Source: Cyanobacteria bacterium OH_CFB_184
Lineage (GTDB): Bacteria; Cyanobacteriota; Vampirovibrionia; Gastranaerophilales; Gastranaerophilaceae
Length of the DNA: 5,304 nt
Direction: 5' to 3'
Assembly: GCA_023414155.1 (NCBI GenBank)
Contig: JAEZOG010000209.1
Span: forward strand, 1 to 5,304
The translations under genes and the position numbers were made by a program. This document shows positions 1 to 5,304 of the stretch, piece by piece (positions within the stretch are counted from its first letter, which is position 1; every line of letters starts with the position of its first letter). The notes beneath the pieces are model-generated. The model was not told where the DNA came from and searched no databases. It saw nothing but the letters and a program-made list of their open reading frames with translations.

Positions 1-747
1 CTTTTAAAGATACTAAATTCTAATATAGAAAGCTCTTTAATCACTCTTGCAGACATTGCAATCGGTAATAATAAAGTTATAAACGAACTCATCAGAAATA
101 TAGAAAAACAAATCTGTGTAGGCGAAAAATGGCTCACTCAGAACTTTTTGCTTTTAGATGTTCCAATCAGGCAGCATTTTATTTATAATCTGCTTCAAAA
201 AAATGACATTGAACCCAGTTTTGCAAAAGTAAATGAAATATTGGATTTTATATGCGACAACCAACACTCTAAATCAGGGAAAACGTTCTCGCTTACTAAT
301 GATAACTGGCTTTTTACTTCTCATAAATACACCTATGTTATCCACAAAGATGAAGAGATTAAATTTAATGAAGAAGTAACAATCGATTCTGAAGGCGAGT
401 ATAACTATTCTTCGGTTTATAAATTTTCAATACAAAAGTGCGATGAAAAAATAAAAGAATTTCCTAAATCATACATAAACTACGCATTTGTAGATTTGTC
501 TAAAATCGAGGCACCAATTGTTCTTCGTACTCGTAAAAACGGTGATATAATTCAACCTTTTGGTATGACTGGAAGAATGAAACTAAAAAAATATTTTATA
601 AATAAAAACATTCCAAGCCATGAACGTGATAAAATAATGTTGTTATGTTCAGGAAATGAAGTTCTGTGGGCAATCGGTGTAGGACTCAGTGAGAAGCTCA
701 GAACAACTGATAAACCTACCCATAAATTAAAATTAGAAAATATATAG
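1..747 (+). CDS. tilS: tRNA(Ile)-lysidine synthase TilS, C-terminal part (5' end outside window)
   Basis: TilS uses ATP to attach lysine to C34 of the AUA-reading tRNA-Ile, making lysidine and switching its decoding from AUG to AUA; it acts in the cytoplasm and is essential in most bacteria. The frame is open from base 1, so 248 codons of a longer gene are seen; a TTG at 148 is internal, not the start. The N-terminal PP-loop ATPase domain (SGGxDS) lies upstream and is not visible. Present are the helical substrate-binding region (from about LLDVPIRQHF) and the C-terminal TilS domain: LRTRKNGDIIQPFG, then GRMKLKKYFINKNIP, HERDKIMLL, and VLWAIGVGLSEKLRTT. The order and spacing match the family's C-terminal domain. 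hpt follows after 8 bases, a common bacterial neighbour. I am sure of the family; the start cannot be given. Confidence 0.93.
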   Translation, partial: LLKILNSNIESSLITLADIAIGNNKVINELIRNIEKQICVGEKWLTQNFLLLDVPIRQHFIYNLLQKNDIEPSFAKVNEILDFICDNQHSKSGKTFSLTNDNWLFTSHKYTYVIHKDEEIKFNEEVTIDSEGEYNYSSVYKFSIQKCDEKIKEFPKSYINYAFVDLSKIEAPIVLRTRKNGDIIQPFGMTGRMKLKKYFINKNIPSHERDKIMLLCSGNEVLWAIGVGLSEKLRTTDKPTHKLKLENI

Positions 748-752
748 GTGAT
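746..752 (+). promoter_or_regulatory. hpt ribosome binding site overlapping the tilS stop codon
   Basis: AGGTGAT is a seven-base match to the extended Shine-Dalgarno consensus (GGAGGTGATC, complement of the usual 16S 3' end). It begins inside the tilS TAG stop (745-747) and ends three bases before the hpt ATG at 756, with the AGG core 7 bases from the ATG. This fixes the hpt start and suggests that translation of the two genes is coupled. Confidence 0.7.
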
Positions 753-755
753 GAT

Positions 756-1301
756 ATGAAAACTTTAGATAGACATCTTACAGATTTGAAATTATTGATT
801 TCTGAACAAGAGCTACACGACAGAATGAGAGTCTTGGGTAAGAAAATAGATGAAGAGTTTCACGGTACAGAGAGTATCTATGTAATCTGTGTTTTAAAAG
901 GTGCTGTTATGTTCTGCTGTGATTTCACCAAGTATGTTAACACTCCTGTTCAAATCGAATTCATTCGTATTTCAAGCTATGGAAATGAGTCACGCTCTAC
1001 GAATAATTTAAAAGCTATAGATCTTACACTTCCTGATATGCACGGTAAAGATGTATTAATAGTTGAAGACATTGTTGATACCGGATTGACTGCAAAATTC
1101 CTTATTGATTTGATCAATATGGAGCATCAGCCAAGAAAACTTAAGTTCTTATCATTGTTAAACAAGAAATGCGCACGCAAAATCGATATCGAACCTGACT
1201 ACTTTGGATTTGAAATAGATGACAAATTTGTAGTCGGATACGGACTTGATTATAAAGGTTATTATAGAAACCTTCCGTATATAGGGTACTTCCCTTGTTA
1301 A
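756..1301 (+). CDS. hpt: hypoxanthine (guanine) phosphoribosyltransferase
   Basis: This cytoplasmic purine salvage enzyme joins hypoxanthine (and usually guanine) to PRPP, giving IMP or GMP and pyrophosphate. At 181 residues it has the normal bacterial length. Visible active-site parts are the LKGA loop (47-50), which contacts pyrophosphate; the flexible loop SSYG (73-76); the PRPP-binding motif VLIVEDIVDTGLT (100-112), with acidic pair E104/D105 and the expected general base D108; K137, aligned by eye with human Lys165 that reads the purine 6-oxo group; and the base-stacking segment KFVVGYGLDY (157-166), with F158 and D165, followed by YRNLPYIG. No key residue is missing. It lies 8 bases after tilS with a strong ribosome binding site and is presumably cotranscribed with it. 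Purine preference (hypoxanthine versus guanine) cannot be judged from sequence alone; xanthine/guanine-type Gpt is unlikely given the motifs. Confidence 0.96.
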   Translation: MKTLDRHLTDLKLLISEQELHDRMRVLGKKIDEEFHGTESIYVICVLKGAVMFCCDFTKYVNTPVQIEFIRISSYGNESRSTNNLKAIDLTLPDMHGKDVLIVEDIVDTGLTAKFLIDLINMEHQPRKLKFLSLLNKKCARKIDIEPDYFGFEIDDKFVVGYGLDYKGYYRNLPYIGYFPC

Positions 1302-2126
1302 TTAAATTCCAGAACCTTTGATTTCAACTTTTTTAAGTTTTTTCTCGAGTTTTTTATACCATGGTAGCTTTTGTTTGAAAAGATATCTGTATCCTTCAAT
1401 TTCAGCATTACATATTTCATAAAGTTGTCTGTCACAATTTCTTTCGAAGTCTTGTTGCAACTTTTTTGTGAATTCATGTCTGTCGAAGTTCGCGTTTTCT
1501 TTGTCTATAACGACAGGTTCGTTCACTTCGATAATTACTTCTGGTCTATCTTCTCTCAAGAAAACGTAATTGACAGCGATTGGAATTAAATTAACTCCGC
1601 CGTGTTTTTTGGCAACATTTTGTGCAATATAAGCAAGACCTGTTTGAAACTCAATCGGTCTATAGTTTGGCGGGCGAATTATTCCTTGAGGGAAAATCCA
1701 CAGTCCTAATTCCGGAGACTTTAGTTCTTCTACTATGTATTTAAGTGCTTTCATTGATTCTTGAGGCGATTTTTTATTTATAGGAAACGCTCCGACTCTA
1801 GCAAATAGCGGAAACCTGTTCATTTCTTCAACCATCATTCTCAATTTTAAGTCAAATACTCTTCTCATTAAGTTGTAGCCGACAATTCCATCCCACCAGT
1901 TTCCGTGGGGTGCATAAAAAATATTTGGATATTTGTTGTTTCTCTTTTCAAAAAGCTCTTCATTTTTTATTCTTAGAGAATAAAATCTGTGTTCAAGCAT
2001 GTTAAAGAAAAATTTATCTCCTACCCAAGTCCAGAAAGGATGATTCTGTGCTTTTCTGAATTTTTCTTTTCTATTCCTGAGCTTGGTTGGGGGAACGTCG
2101 GAGTATAGAATCTCTGATTTTGTCAT
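1302..2126 (-). CDS. lysophospholipid acyltransferase family protein (PlsC/LPLAT-like)
   Basis: The protein has 274 residues and belongs to the glycerolipid acyltransferase superfamily, which moves an acyl chain from acyl-ACP or acyl-CoA to a lipid or other hydroxyl acceptor at the inner face of the membrane. The catalytic HX4D box is HGNWWD (H74, D79). It is followed by a motif II-like stretch NRFPLFARVGAFPIN (103-117), motif III FPQG (145-148; classical PlsC has FPEG) and the motif IV-like hydrophobic strand LIPIAVNY (180-187). No clear transmembrane segment is seen; the aromatic N-terminal region (about 30-50) and the lysine-rich C-terminal end (252-270) may hold it on the membrane. The ATG is preceded by tandem GAGGA sites (2134-2138 and 2128-2132), the outer at ideal spacing, and by its own promoter. 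The acceptor is unknown: a true phosphatidic acid synthase is possible, but the FPQG form also resembles acyltransferases acting on other lipids, so no symbol is given. Confidence 0.88.
   Translation of the reverse strand: MTKSEILYSDVPPTKLRNRKEKFRKAQNHPFWTWVGDKFFFNMLEHRFYSLRIKNEELFEKRNNKYPNIFYAPHGNWWDGIVGYNLMRRVFDLKLRMMVEEMNRFPLFARVGAFPINKKSPQESMKALKYIVEELKSPELGLWIFPQGIIRPPNYRPIEFQTGLAYIAQNVAKKHGGVNLIPIAVNYVFLREDRPEVIIEVNEPVVIDKENANFDRHEFTKKLQQDFERNCDRQLYEICNAEIEGYRYLFKQKLPWYKKLEKKLKKVEIKGSGI
1326..1343 (+). terminator. possible weak terminator for tilS-hpt, inside the opposing gene
   Basis: Just past hpt, on the + strand, AACTT (1326-1330) and AAGTT (1335-1339) can form a 5-bp stem with a TTTT loop, running into six Ts (1338-1343). 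Another T6 follows at 1350-1355. The stem has only one G-C pair, and the T runs are explained by lysine AAA codons at the end of the acyltransferase gene on the other strand. It is the only U-tract candidate after hpt, so it is listed with low confidence. Confidence 0.2.
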
Positions 2127-2148
2127 ATCCTCTTCCTCTATTTTGTAT

Positions 2149-2176
2149 ATTATACCATTAAAAAATATATAGTAAA
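2149..2176 (-). promoter_or_regulatory. sigma-70-type promoter of the acyltransferase gene (extended -10)
   Basis: Read on the - strand, a perfect TATAAT (2149-2154) is preceded by TGG, giving the extended -10 form TGnTATAAT. A -35-like TTTACT (2171-2176, four of six consensus positions) lies 16 bases upstream. Transcription would start near 2142, giving a leader of about 15 bases that holds the GAGGA ribosome binding site. It sits in the only sizeable gap of the window, directly before the acyltransferase ATG, which supports separate transcription of this gene from the upstream operon. Confidence 0.65.
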
Positions 2177-2199
2177 ACCCTTATGATTTAGGGATAAGG
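2160..2199 (-). terminator. probable intrinsic terminator of the opp-mgtC-TPR operon
   Basis: On the - strand, CCTTAT (2194-2199) and ATAAGG (2179-2184) form a 6-bp stem around a 9-base loop. The TPR gene's TAA stop (2181-2183) lies inside the right arm. TTTT follows at 2174-2177, and a TTTTTT run at 2160-2165. A second small hairpin, CTCC-TTTA-GGAG, lies just upstream in the coding end. The stem is AT-rich, so termination may be incomplete; the location between the operon end and the next promoter supports the call. Confidence 0.4.
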
Positions 2200-3443
2200 A
2201 ATTCTCCTAAAGGAGTACGCTTTAGTCTTTCATTCCTTTTGATAGCAATGACCACCTTAACGTCAGGTGTGACAATGAAATTGTCTTTATCGATAAATCT
2301 GGTTTTTATTTTGATTTCAGGAGTTGTTCTGCCTTTTCTTAAAATATTGTATGGAGTAGCTATTCTTTTTTCAGCCACTTGAATAAGTTCGTTATTGTTA
2401 AATATTTTTATCTGAGCGTATAACTTTGTTGCATCTGTCGGTGAATTGTTTCTTATGACAAAAGAAAAATCGATATATTCTCTCAATTTTAGTGGATAAG
2501 AATGATATTTTGAGTTTAAAACTTCAAGTTTAAAGTCATCAGGAGCGATTATATTGTTTTCAGCAAATTTTGATACCAATTTGTATTTTTGGTAATAGCT
2601 TTTTGCAAGAAGATAATCTCTGGATTTTTCTGATTTTTTTATTAAATTAGTTAACACCTGTTTGTATAAATTATAGTCAATTATAGTCGGGTCAATCCTT
2701 GCCACTTCTTCAAGAAGCTCAAGGGAAGTCTCAGGATCTTCATTCATTCCTATTGCTGCTAATTTGTACATCAATTCAGGAGAACTTGTTATCCTTATTC
2801 CTTCTTCTAGTGCAAGCATTGCTTTTGCGAGCTTTTTTTCTGCAATATATTTATCTGCAAGAGCAAGATATACTTTAGGAAGTTCATTTAAGACGTCAGT
2901 TTTTTTCGTAGTGGTTTTTTCTTGATAATATAATGAATTTAAGTACTGCCTTATACTTTCATTGTAGAGCTTTTCTTCATATAAACGATTTGCAATTTTT
3001 GAATAAAACATAGCCTTTGAGTTTATCAAAGAAGCATCGGGGTATTCTTTTATGTTGTCTATAAGCGCAAGTGCATTGTTAAATTTATTTTGTTTAGAGT
3101 ATAAGTCTGCAAGCATAAAATGAGGTTCATAAATGCCGTATGGAACTTTATTTAATGATTTTTTGTATTCATTTTCTGCTTGTTTAAGTTCGCCTTGGGT
3201 TTCATACAACAGGCCAAGTTTTATATTAATAATATAGTTTTTGTTTTGCAGTTTTTCATGGTATTTGTATTGCTCAATTAAAATGTGGATTTGGGCATCT
3301 TTTTGTTCTTTTATTTCTGATGGTGTTGGTATTTTTTCGCTATTATTTTTTGTAACCCAAACAGTCATAACAATTACAAGAGTAACTATTAATAAAGTAA
3401 TAAAAAATGTTTGAAGATATGACAATAATTCTCTTTTATTCAT
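2181..3443 (-). CDS. membrane-anchored tetratricopeptide repeat protein, function unknown
   Basis: I do not recognise a named family for this 420-residue protein. It starts with a short charged segment (MNKRELL), then one hydrophobic helix (about 11-30) that looks like an uncleaved signal anchor. From about 70 to 290 it is helical with TPR-like repeats; the clearest are near 72-103 (LGLLYETQGELKQAENEYKK) and 106-136 (LADLYSKQNKFNNALALI), with weaker ones near 140-173, 190-220 and 223-253. The last third (about 303-405) changes to alternating hydrophobic strands (FSFVIRNN, YAQIKIFNN, VKVVIAIKR), suggesting a beta-sandwich of the FxLyD/CARDB sort; this is inference. The start is fixed by AGGAG 4 bases before the ATG. 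Its first 8 bases overlap the MgtC-like gene. TPR proteins usually scaffold complexes, so it may act as an envelope assembly or docking factor, but the sequence gives no specific function. Confidence 0.85.
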   Translation of the reverse strand: MNKRELLSYLQTFFITLLIVTLVIVMTVWVTKNNSEKIPTPSEIKEQKDAQIHILIEQYKYHEKLQNKNYIINIKLGLLYETQGELKQAENEYKKSLNKVPYGIYEPHFMLADLYSKQNKFNNALALIDNIKEYPDASLINSKAMFYSKIANRLYEEKLYNESIRQYLNSLYYQEKTTTKKTDVLNELPKVYLALADKYIAEKKLAKAMLALEEGIRITSSPELMYKLAAIGMNEDPETSLELLEEVARIDPTIIDYNLYKQVLTNLIKKSEKSRDYLLAKSYYQKYKLVSKFAENNIIAPDDFKLEVLNSKYHSYPLKLREYIDFSFVIRNNSPTDATKLYAQIKIFNNNELIQVAEKRIATPYNILRKGRTTPEIKIKTRFIDKDNFIVTPDVKVVIAIKRNERLKRTPLGEFLIPKS

Positions 3444-4146
3444 ATATCTCCTGCACCGAAACCGATTTAATGTAATTTATGTCATCAATTTTTTCATGAA
3501 CGCATTCAATAGGATTCTTGCAGTTTATTGCCAGTCTTATGACAATTTTTATGAGATTTTCATCATCAGTTTTTTTCTTGTTTAATTCGATTATGTCAGG
3601 GAATAATGTATGTATTTTTTTTCTTACGTATGAATACATTTCTTCTTCACAATATAAAACAACTTTTAATTTCTTTTGATTTTTAAGGTTTCTTGGCATT
3701 ATTTCTCGTTCGAAAATTCTTATTAAAACAAGAACTGCTATAGATAATACTGCTGAGACTATTGCCCAGTTGAATTTTCCGCAGCCACAGGCCATCCCGA
3801 TACTTGCTACCATCCAAAGAGTAGCAGCTGTAGTTAGTCCATATACTGATGAACCTTGTCTTAAAACAGTTCCACCACCAATAAAACCTATACCTGTGAC
3901 GATTTGAGCAGCGACCCTTCCTGGATCACCCATAGGGTACAAGCTTAATGAGGTTGAAAATCCGTATATTGAAACAATGGTGAATAAACAAGAACCCAAA
4001 GATACAAGGATATGTGTTCTTAATCCAGCCCATTTATTTGTTAATTCTCTTTCAAATCCAATACCAAAACCTAATACAATCGATAACAAAATCCTGGCTA
4101 AAATATTTGCATCAGGAATTTGAAAATAGCTTAAAAACTCTTGCAT
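3436..4146 (-). CDS. MgtC/SapB family inner-membrane protein
   Basis: This 236-residue protein carries the conserved MgtC core: GIGFERE (28-34), AGLRTHILVSLGS (40-52), the hallmark DPGRVAAQIVTGIGFIGGG (74-92) and GLTTAATLW (103-111). About four to five transmembrane helices fit residues 14-31, 43-61, 79-96, 103-121 and 126-144. A soluble tail (about 158-236) with a beta-alpha pattern matches the ACT-like C-terminal domain seen in longer MgtC proteins. MgtC members are linked to growth in low magnesium, and in some pathogens to survival in macrophages and inhibition of F-type ATP synthase; many environmental homologues have no known role, and no virulence role should be read from this gene. 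The ATG is 6 bases after the oppC stop with only a weak Shine-Dalgarno (GTGAG inside the oppC end), so coupling to oppC is likely. An odd detail is a Cys-Gly-Cys at 120-122. Family call is secure; function is not. Confidence 0.94.
   Translation of the reverse strand: MQEFLSYFQIPDANILARILLSIVLGFGIGFERELTNKWAGLRTHILVSLGSCLFTIVSIYGFSTSLSLYPMGDPGRVAAQIVTGIGFIGGGTVLRQGSSVYGLTTAATLWMVASIGMACGCGKFNWAIVSAVLSIAVLVLIRIFEREIMPRNLKNQKKLKVVLYCEEEMYSYVRKKIHTLFPDIIELNKKKTDDENLIKIVIRLAINCKNPIECVHEKIDDINYIKSVSVQEIYE
3448..3452 (-). promoter_or_regulatory. TPR gene ribosome binding site within the MgtC-like gene
   Basis: AGGAG lies 4 bases before the ATG of the TPR gene (3441-3443) and sits inside the last codons of the preceding gene, whose TAA is at 3436-3438. 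The spacing is slightly short but the match is good. It decides the start and points to translational coupling across the 8-base overlap. Confidence 0.65.
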
Positions 4147-4152
4147 TCTTGC

Positions 4153-5250
4153 TTATCTCACTTTACTTTTAGGATCCAACACGTCTCTTATTGTATCACC
4201 AATCAGGTTAAATGATAAGACTGCAACAAAAATTAAGAAACCCGGAGTTAAAAGCCAAGGTCGAGATATTATGTTTGCAAATTCTTGAGCTTCTTTTAGC
4301 ATATTACCCCAACTAGCATCAGGCTGTTGAATCCCCAGTCCTAAAAAGCTCAAACCTGACTCTGCAAGTATGTATGATGGAACACTCAATGTCATTGCTA
4401 TTATAACGTAGCTTATGGTCTGAGGGAGTATGTGTCTTACTATTATTCTTAAGTTTGAGGCACCTAATGACTCAGAGGCTTGAACAAATTCAAGTTTTTT
4501 GATTGATAAAACCATACCTCTTACTACCCTTGAGAATCCCGCCCAGCCAATAAGAGCAAGAATTAAGATTATTAGTGTAAATCGTTGAATGCTTGTCATA
4601 TTCGCGGGCAATATTGATGCAAGTATTATTAATAAGTAAAAACTTGGTATCGACATTATTGCTTCGGCGACCCTCATCATCAGAAAGTCGATTTTCCCGC
4701 CAAAGTAACCCGATATTCCTCCATATAACATTCCTAAGGGGAATGAAACAAAGAGAGCCAAAAATCCTATTGTAAGAGATATTCTTCCTCCAAATAAAAG
4801 TCTTGAGAAGTTGTCTCTTCCATTTATGTCGGTTCCTAAAAGATAAATGTTTCCGCCTTTTTCAACATTGTAAAAATGTCTGTCGAAAGGAATAAGTCCA
4901 AGGATTTTGTATTTTTCTGCTTTAGCAAAGTATTTTATTTTATATTTATGAGATTTGTCTTCTTTATATGTAATTCTGTAGTTTTTACTGTCAAATTCTC
5001 TTGTATAGTTGTATGTGTATGGCCAGGATAATTTACCTTGCTGATCGATGATGTATATTTTTGAGGGTGGAGCGTATGCCATATGTCGATTTGAATAATC
5101 TTTTGAATATGGAGATATAAAATCAGCCATAAACACGCCGACGTATAATATCACTAATAGCAAAAATGCTATCTGAGCGAACCTGTCTTTTAACAAGGTT
5201 TTTAGTAAATTTTCTTTGGTTTTTTCATCAAGAGTAGGAATTGTAGTCAT
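4153..5250 (-). CDS. oppC: OppC/DppC-type peptide ABC transporter permease
   Basis: This is one of the two inner-membrane permease subunits of a dipeptide/oligopeptide (or nickel) ABC importer; it would pair with the OppB-type subunit encoded just upstream. In 365 residues it shows TM1 (about 24-45); a long extracytoplasmic loop (about 46-137) with YAPPSKIYIID and LIPFDRHFY; the family signature LLGTDINGRDNFSRLLFGGRISL beginning near 137; and then five more membrane helices (about 155-180, 190-213, 222-246, 277-297, 335-354). The EAA loop that docks on the ATPase is QASESLGASNLRIIVRHILP (257-276), with G263 and LP (275-276) kept but EAA changed to QAS. The end, NLIGDTIRDVLDP, is typical. The ATG overlaps the oppB stop (TAATG), and GGAG lies 8 bases upstream. 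No binding protein or ATPase gene is in the window, so the substrate stays open; opp is used in the family sense only. Confidence 0.94.
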   Translation of the reverse strand: MTTIPTLDEKTKENLLKTLLKDRFAQIAFLLLVILYVGVFMADFISPYSKDYSNRHMAYAPPSKIYIIDQQGKLSWPYTYNYTREFDSKNYRITYKEDKSHKYKIKYFAKAEKYKILGLIPFDRHFYNVEKGGNIYLLGTDINGRDNFSRLLFGGRISLTIGFLALFVSFPLGMLYGGISGYFGGKIDFLMMRVAEAIMSIPSFYLLIILASILPANMTSIQRFTLIILILALIGWAGFSRVVRGMVLSIKKLEFVQASESLGASNLRIIVRHILPQTISYVIIAMTLSVPSYILAESGLSFLGLGIQQPDASWGNMLKEAQEFANIISRPWLLTPGFLIFVAVLSFNLIGDTIRDVLDPKSKVR

Positions 5251-5304
5251 TAGCTTATCTCCACTCTAGGATCGACCAGTTTTAGTAATATGTCGGCTAA
5301 TAAG
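5250..5304 (-). CDS. oppB: OppB/DppB-type permease, last 17 codons (rest outside window)
   Basis: Reading the - strand from the window edge gives LLADILLKLVDPRVEIS and a TAA stop (5250-5252) that shares one base with the oppC ATG. The pattern NLLxDLLYxxxDPRxR is the usual C-terminal end of OppB/DppB permeases: the last membrane helix followed by a DPR tail. The position immediately before an OppC-type gene is the canonical order for these importers. With only 17 residues the call rests on this tail motif plus context. The GGAG ribosome binding site of oppC (5259-5262) lies inside these last codons. Confidence 0.75.
   Translation of the reverse strand, partial: LLADILLKLVDPRVEIS

Noticed and set aside
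148..747. A gene starting at TTG 148.
   Set aside because: The frame is open to base 1 and the upstream residues continue the TilS pattern, so this is an internal codon of a gene cut by the window edge.
751..759. An ATG at 751 just before the hpt start.
   Set aside because: It gives ATG-ATA-TGA, a two-codon frame; the hpt ATG at 756 has the proper spacing from AGGTGAT.
1283..1295. AGGG-TACTT-CCCT hairpin near the hpt stop as a bidirectional terminator.
   Set aside because: The stem has only 4 bp and no T run follows closely on either strand; it is also inside conserved hpt coding sequence.
1254..1319. AAAGGTT (1254-1260) could pair with AACCTT (1269-1274) or AACCTTT (1313-1319), like a switching structure.
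   Set aside because: The arms are short, lie in coding sequence at the end of hpt and reach past its stop; there is no regulatory logic or further structure to support a riboswitch-like element.
1371..1589. A 72-codon open frame on the + strand.
   Set aside because: It is antisense to the well-supported acyltransferase gene, has no ribosome binding site and looks like reverse-frame low-complexity (Phe/Ser/Val-rich) sequence.
2205..2216. CTCC-TAAA-GGAG inverted repeat.
   Set aside because: It has a 4-bp stem and lies within conserved-frame codons of the TPR gene; too small to call on its own, and mentioned only as an accessory to the nearby terminator.
4593..4775. A 60-codon open frame on the + strand.
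   Set aside because: It is antisense to conserved oppC sequence, and its composition (Ser/Arg/Leu-rich) is typical of a shadow frame.

Overview
The window is a compact, AT-rich piece of bacterial chromosome, roughly one-third G+C by eye, with almost no non-coding DNA. It holds five complete genes and two cut by the window edges. All are ordinary housekeeping or membrane genes. I see no rRNA, tRNA, CRISPR array, insertion sequence, phage gene or attachment site. There is no marker that fixes the taxon. The low G+C, the long-loop OppC-type permease, the HGNWWD/FPQG acyltransferase and the TPR membrane protein would fit a low-GC Gram-negative-type lineage (for example Gastranaerophilales/Melainabacteria or a spirochaete-like group) or a firmicute. 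This is a weak inference.

Left part, + strand (1-1301): the 3' end of tilS (tRNA-Ile lysidine synthetase) is followed after 8 bases by hpt (hypoxanthine phosphoribosyltransferase). The tilS-hpt pairing is widespread in bacteria, and the hpt ribosome binding site overlaps the tilS stop codon, so the two are surely one transcript.

Middle (1302-2126, - strand): a PlsC-like lysophospholipid acyltransferase converges on hpt. The two TAA stop codons abut with no base between them, inside the palindrome TTAATTAA. The acyltransferase has its own good extended -10 promoter in the only real intergenic gap of the window (2127-2180).

Right part, - strand (2181-5304): a tight operon reads oppB (last 17 codons only), oppC, an MgtC/SapB-family membrane protein, and a membrane-anchored TPR protein of unknown function. 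Junctions are a 1-base stop/start overlap (TAATG), a 6-base gap, and an 8-base overlap, so translation is probably coupled. A modest intrinsic terminator overlaps the last stop codon, just before the acyltransferase promoter. The operon probably makes an inner-membrane peptide importer plus two membrane proteins whose link to it is unproven.

Nothing here amounts to a clearly new biological system. The most open question is the uncharacterised TPR protein and why it and the MgtC-like protein are cotranscribed with a peptide permease.
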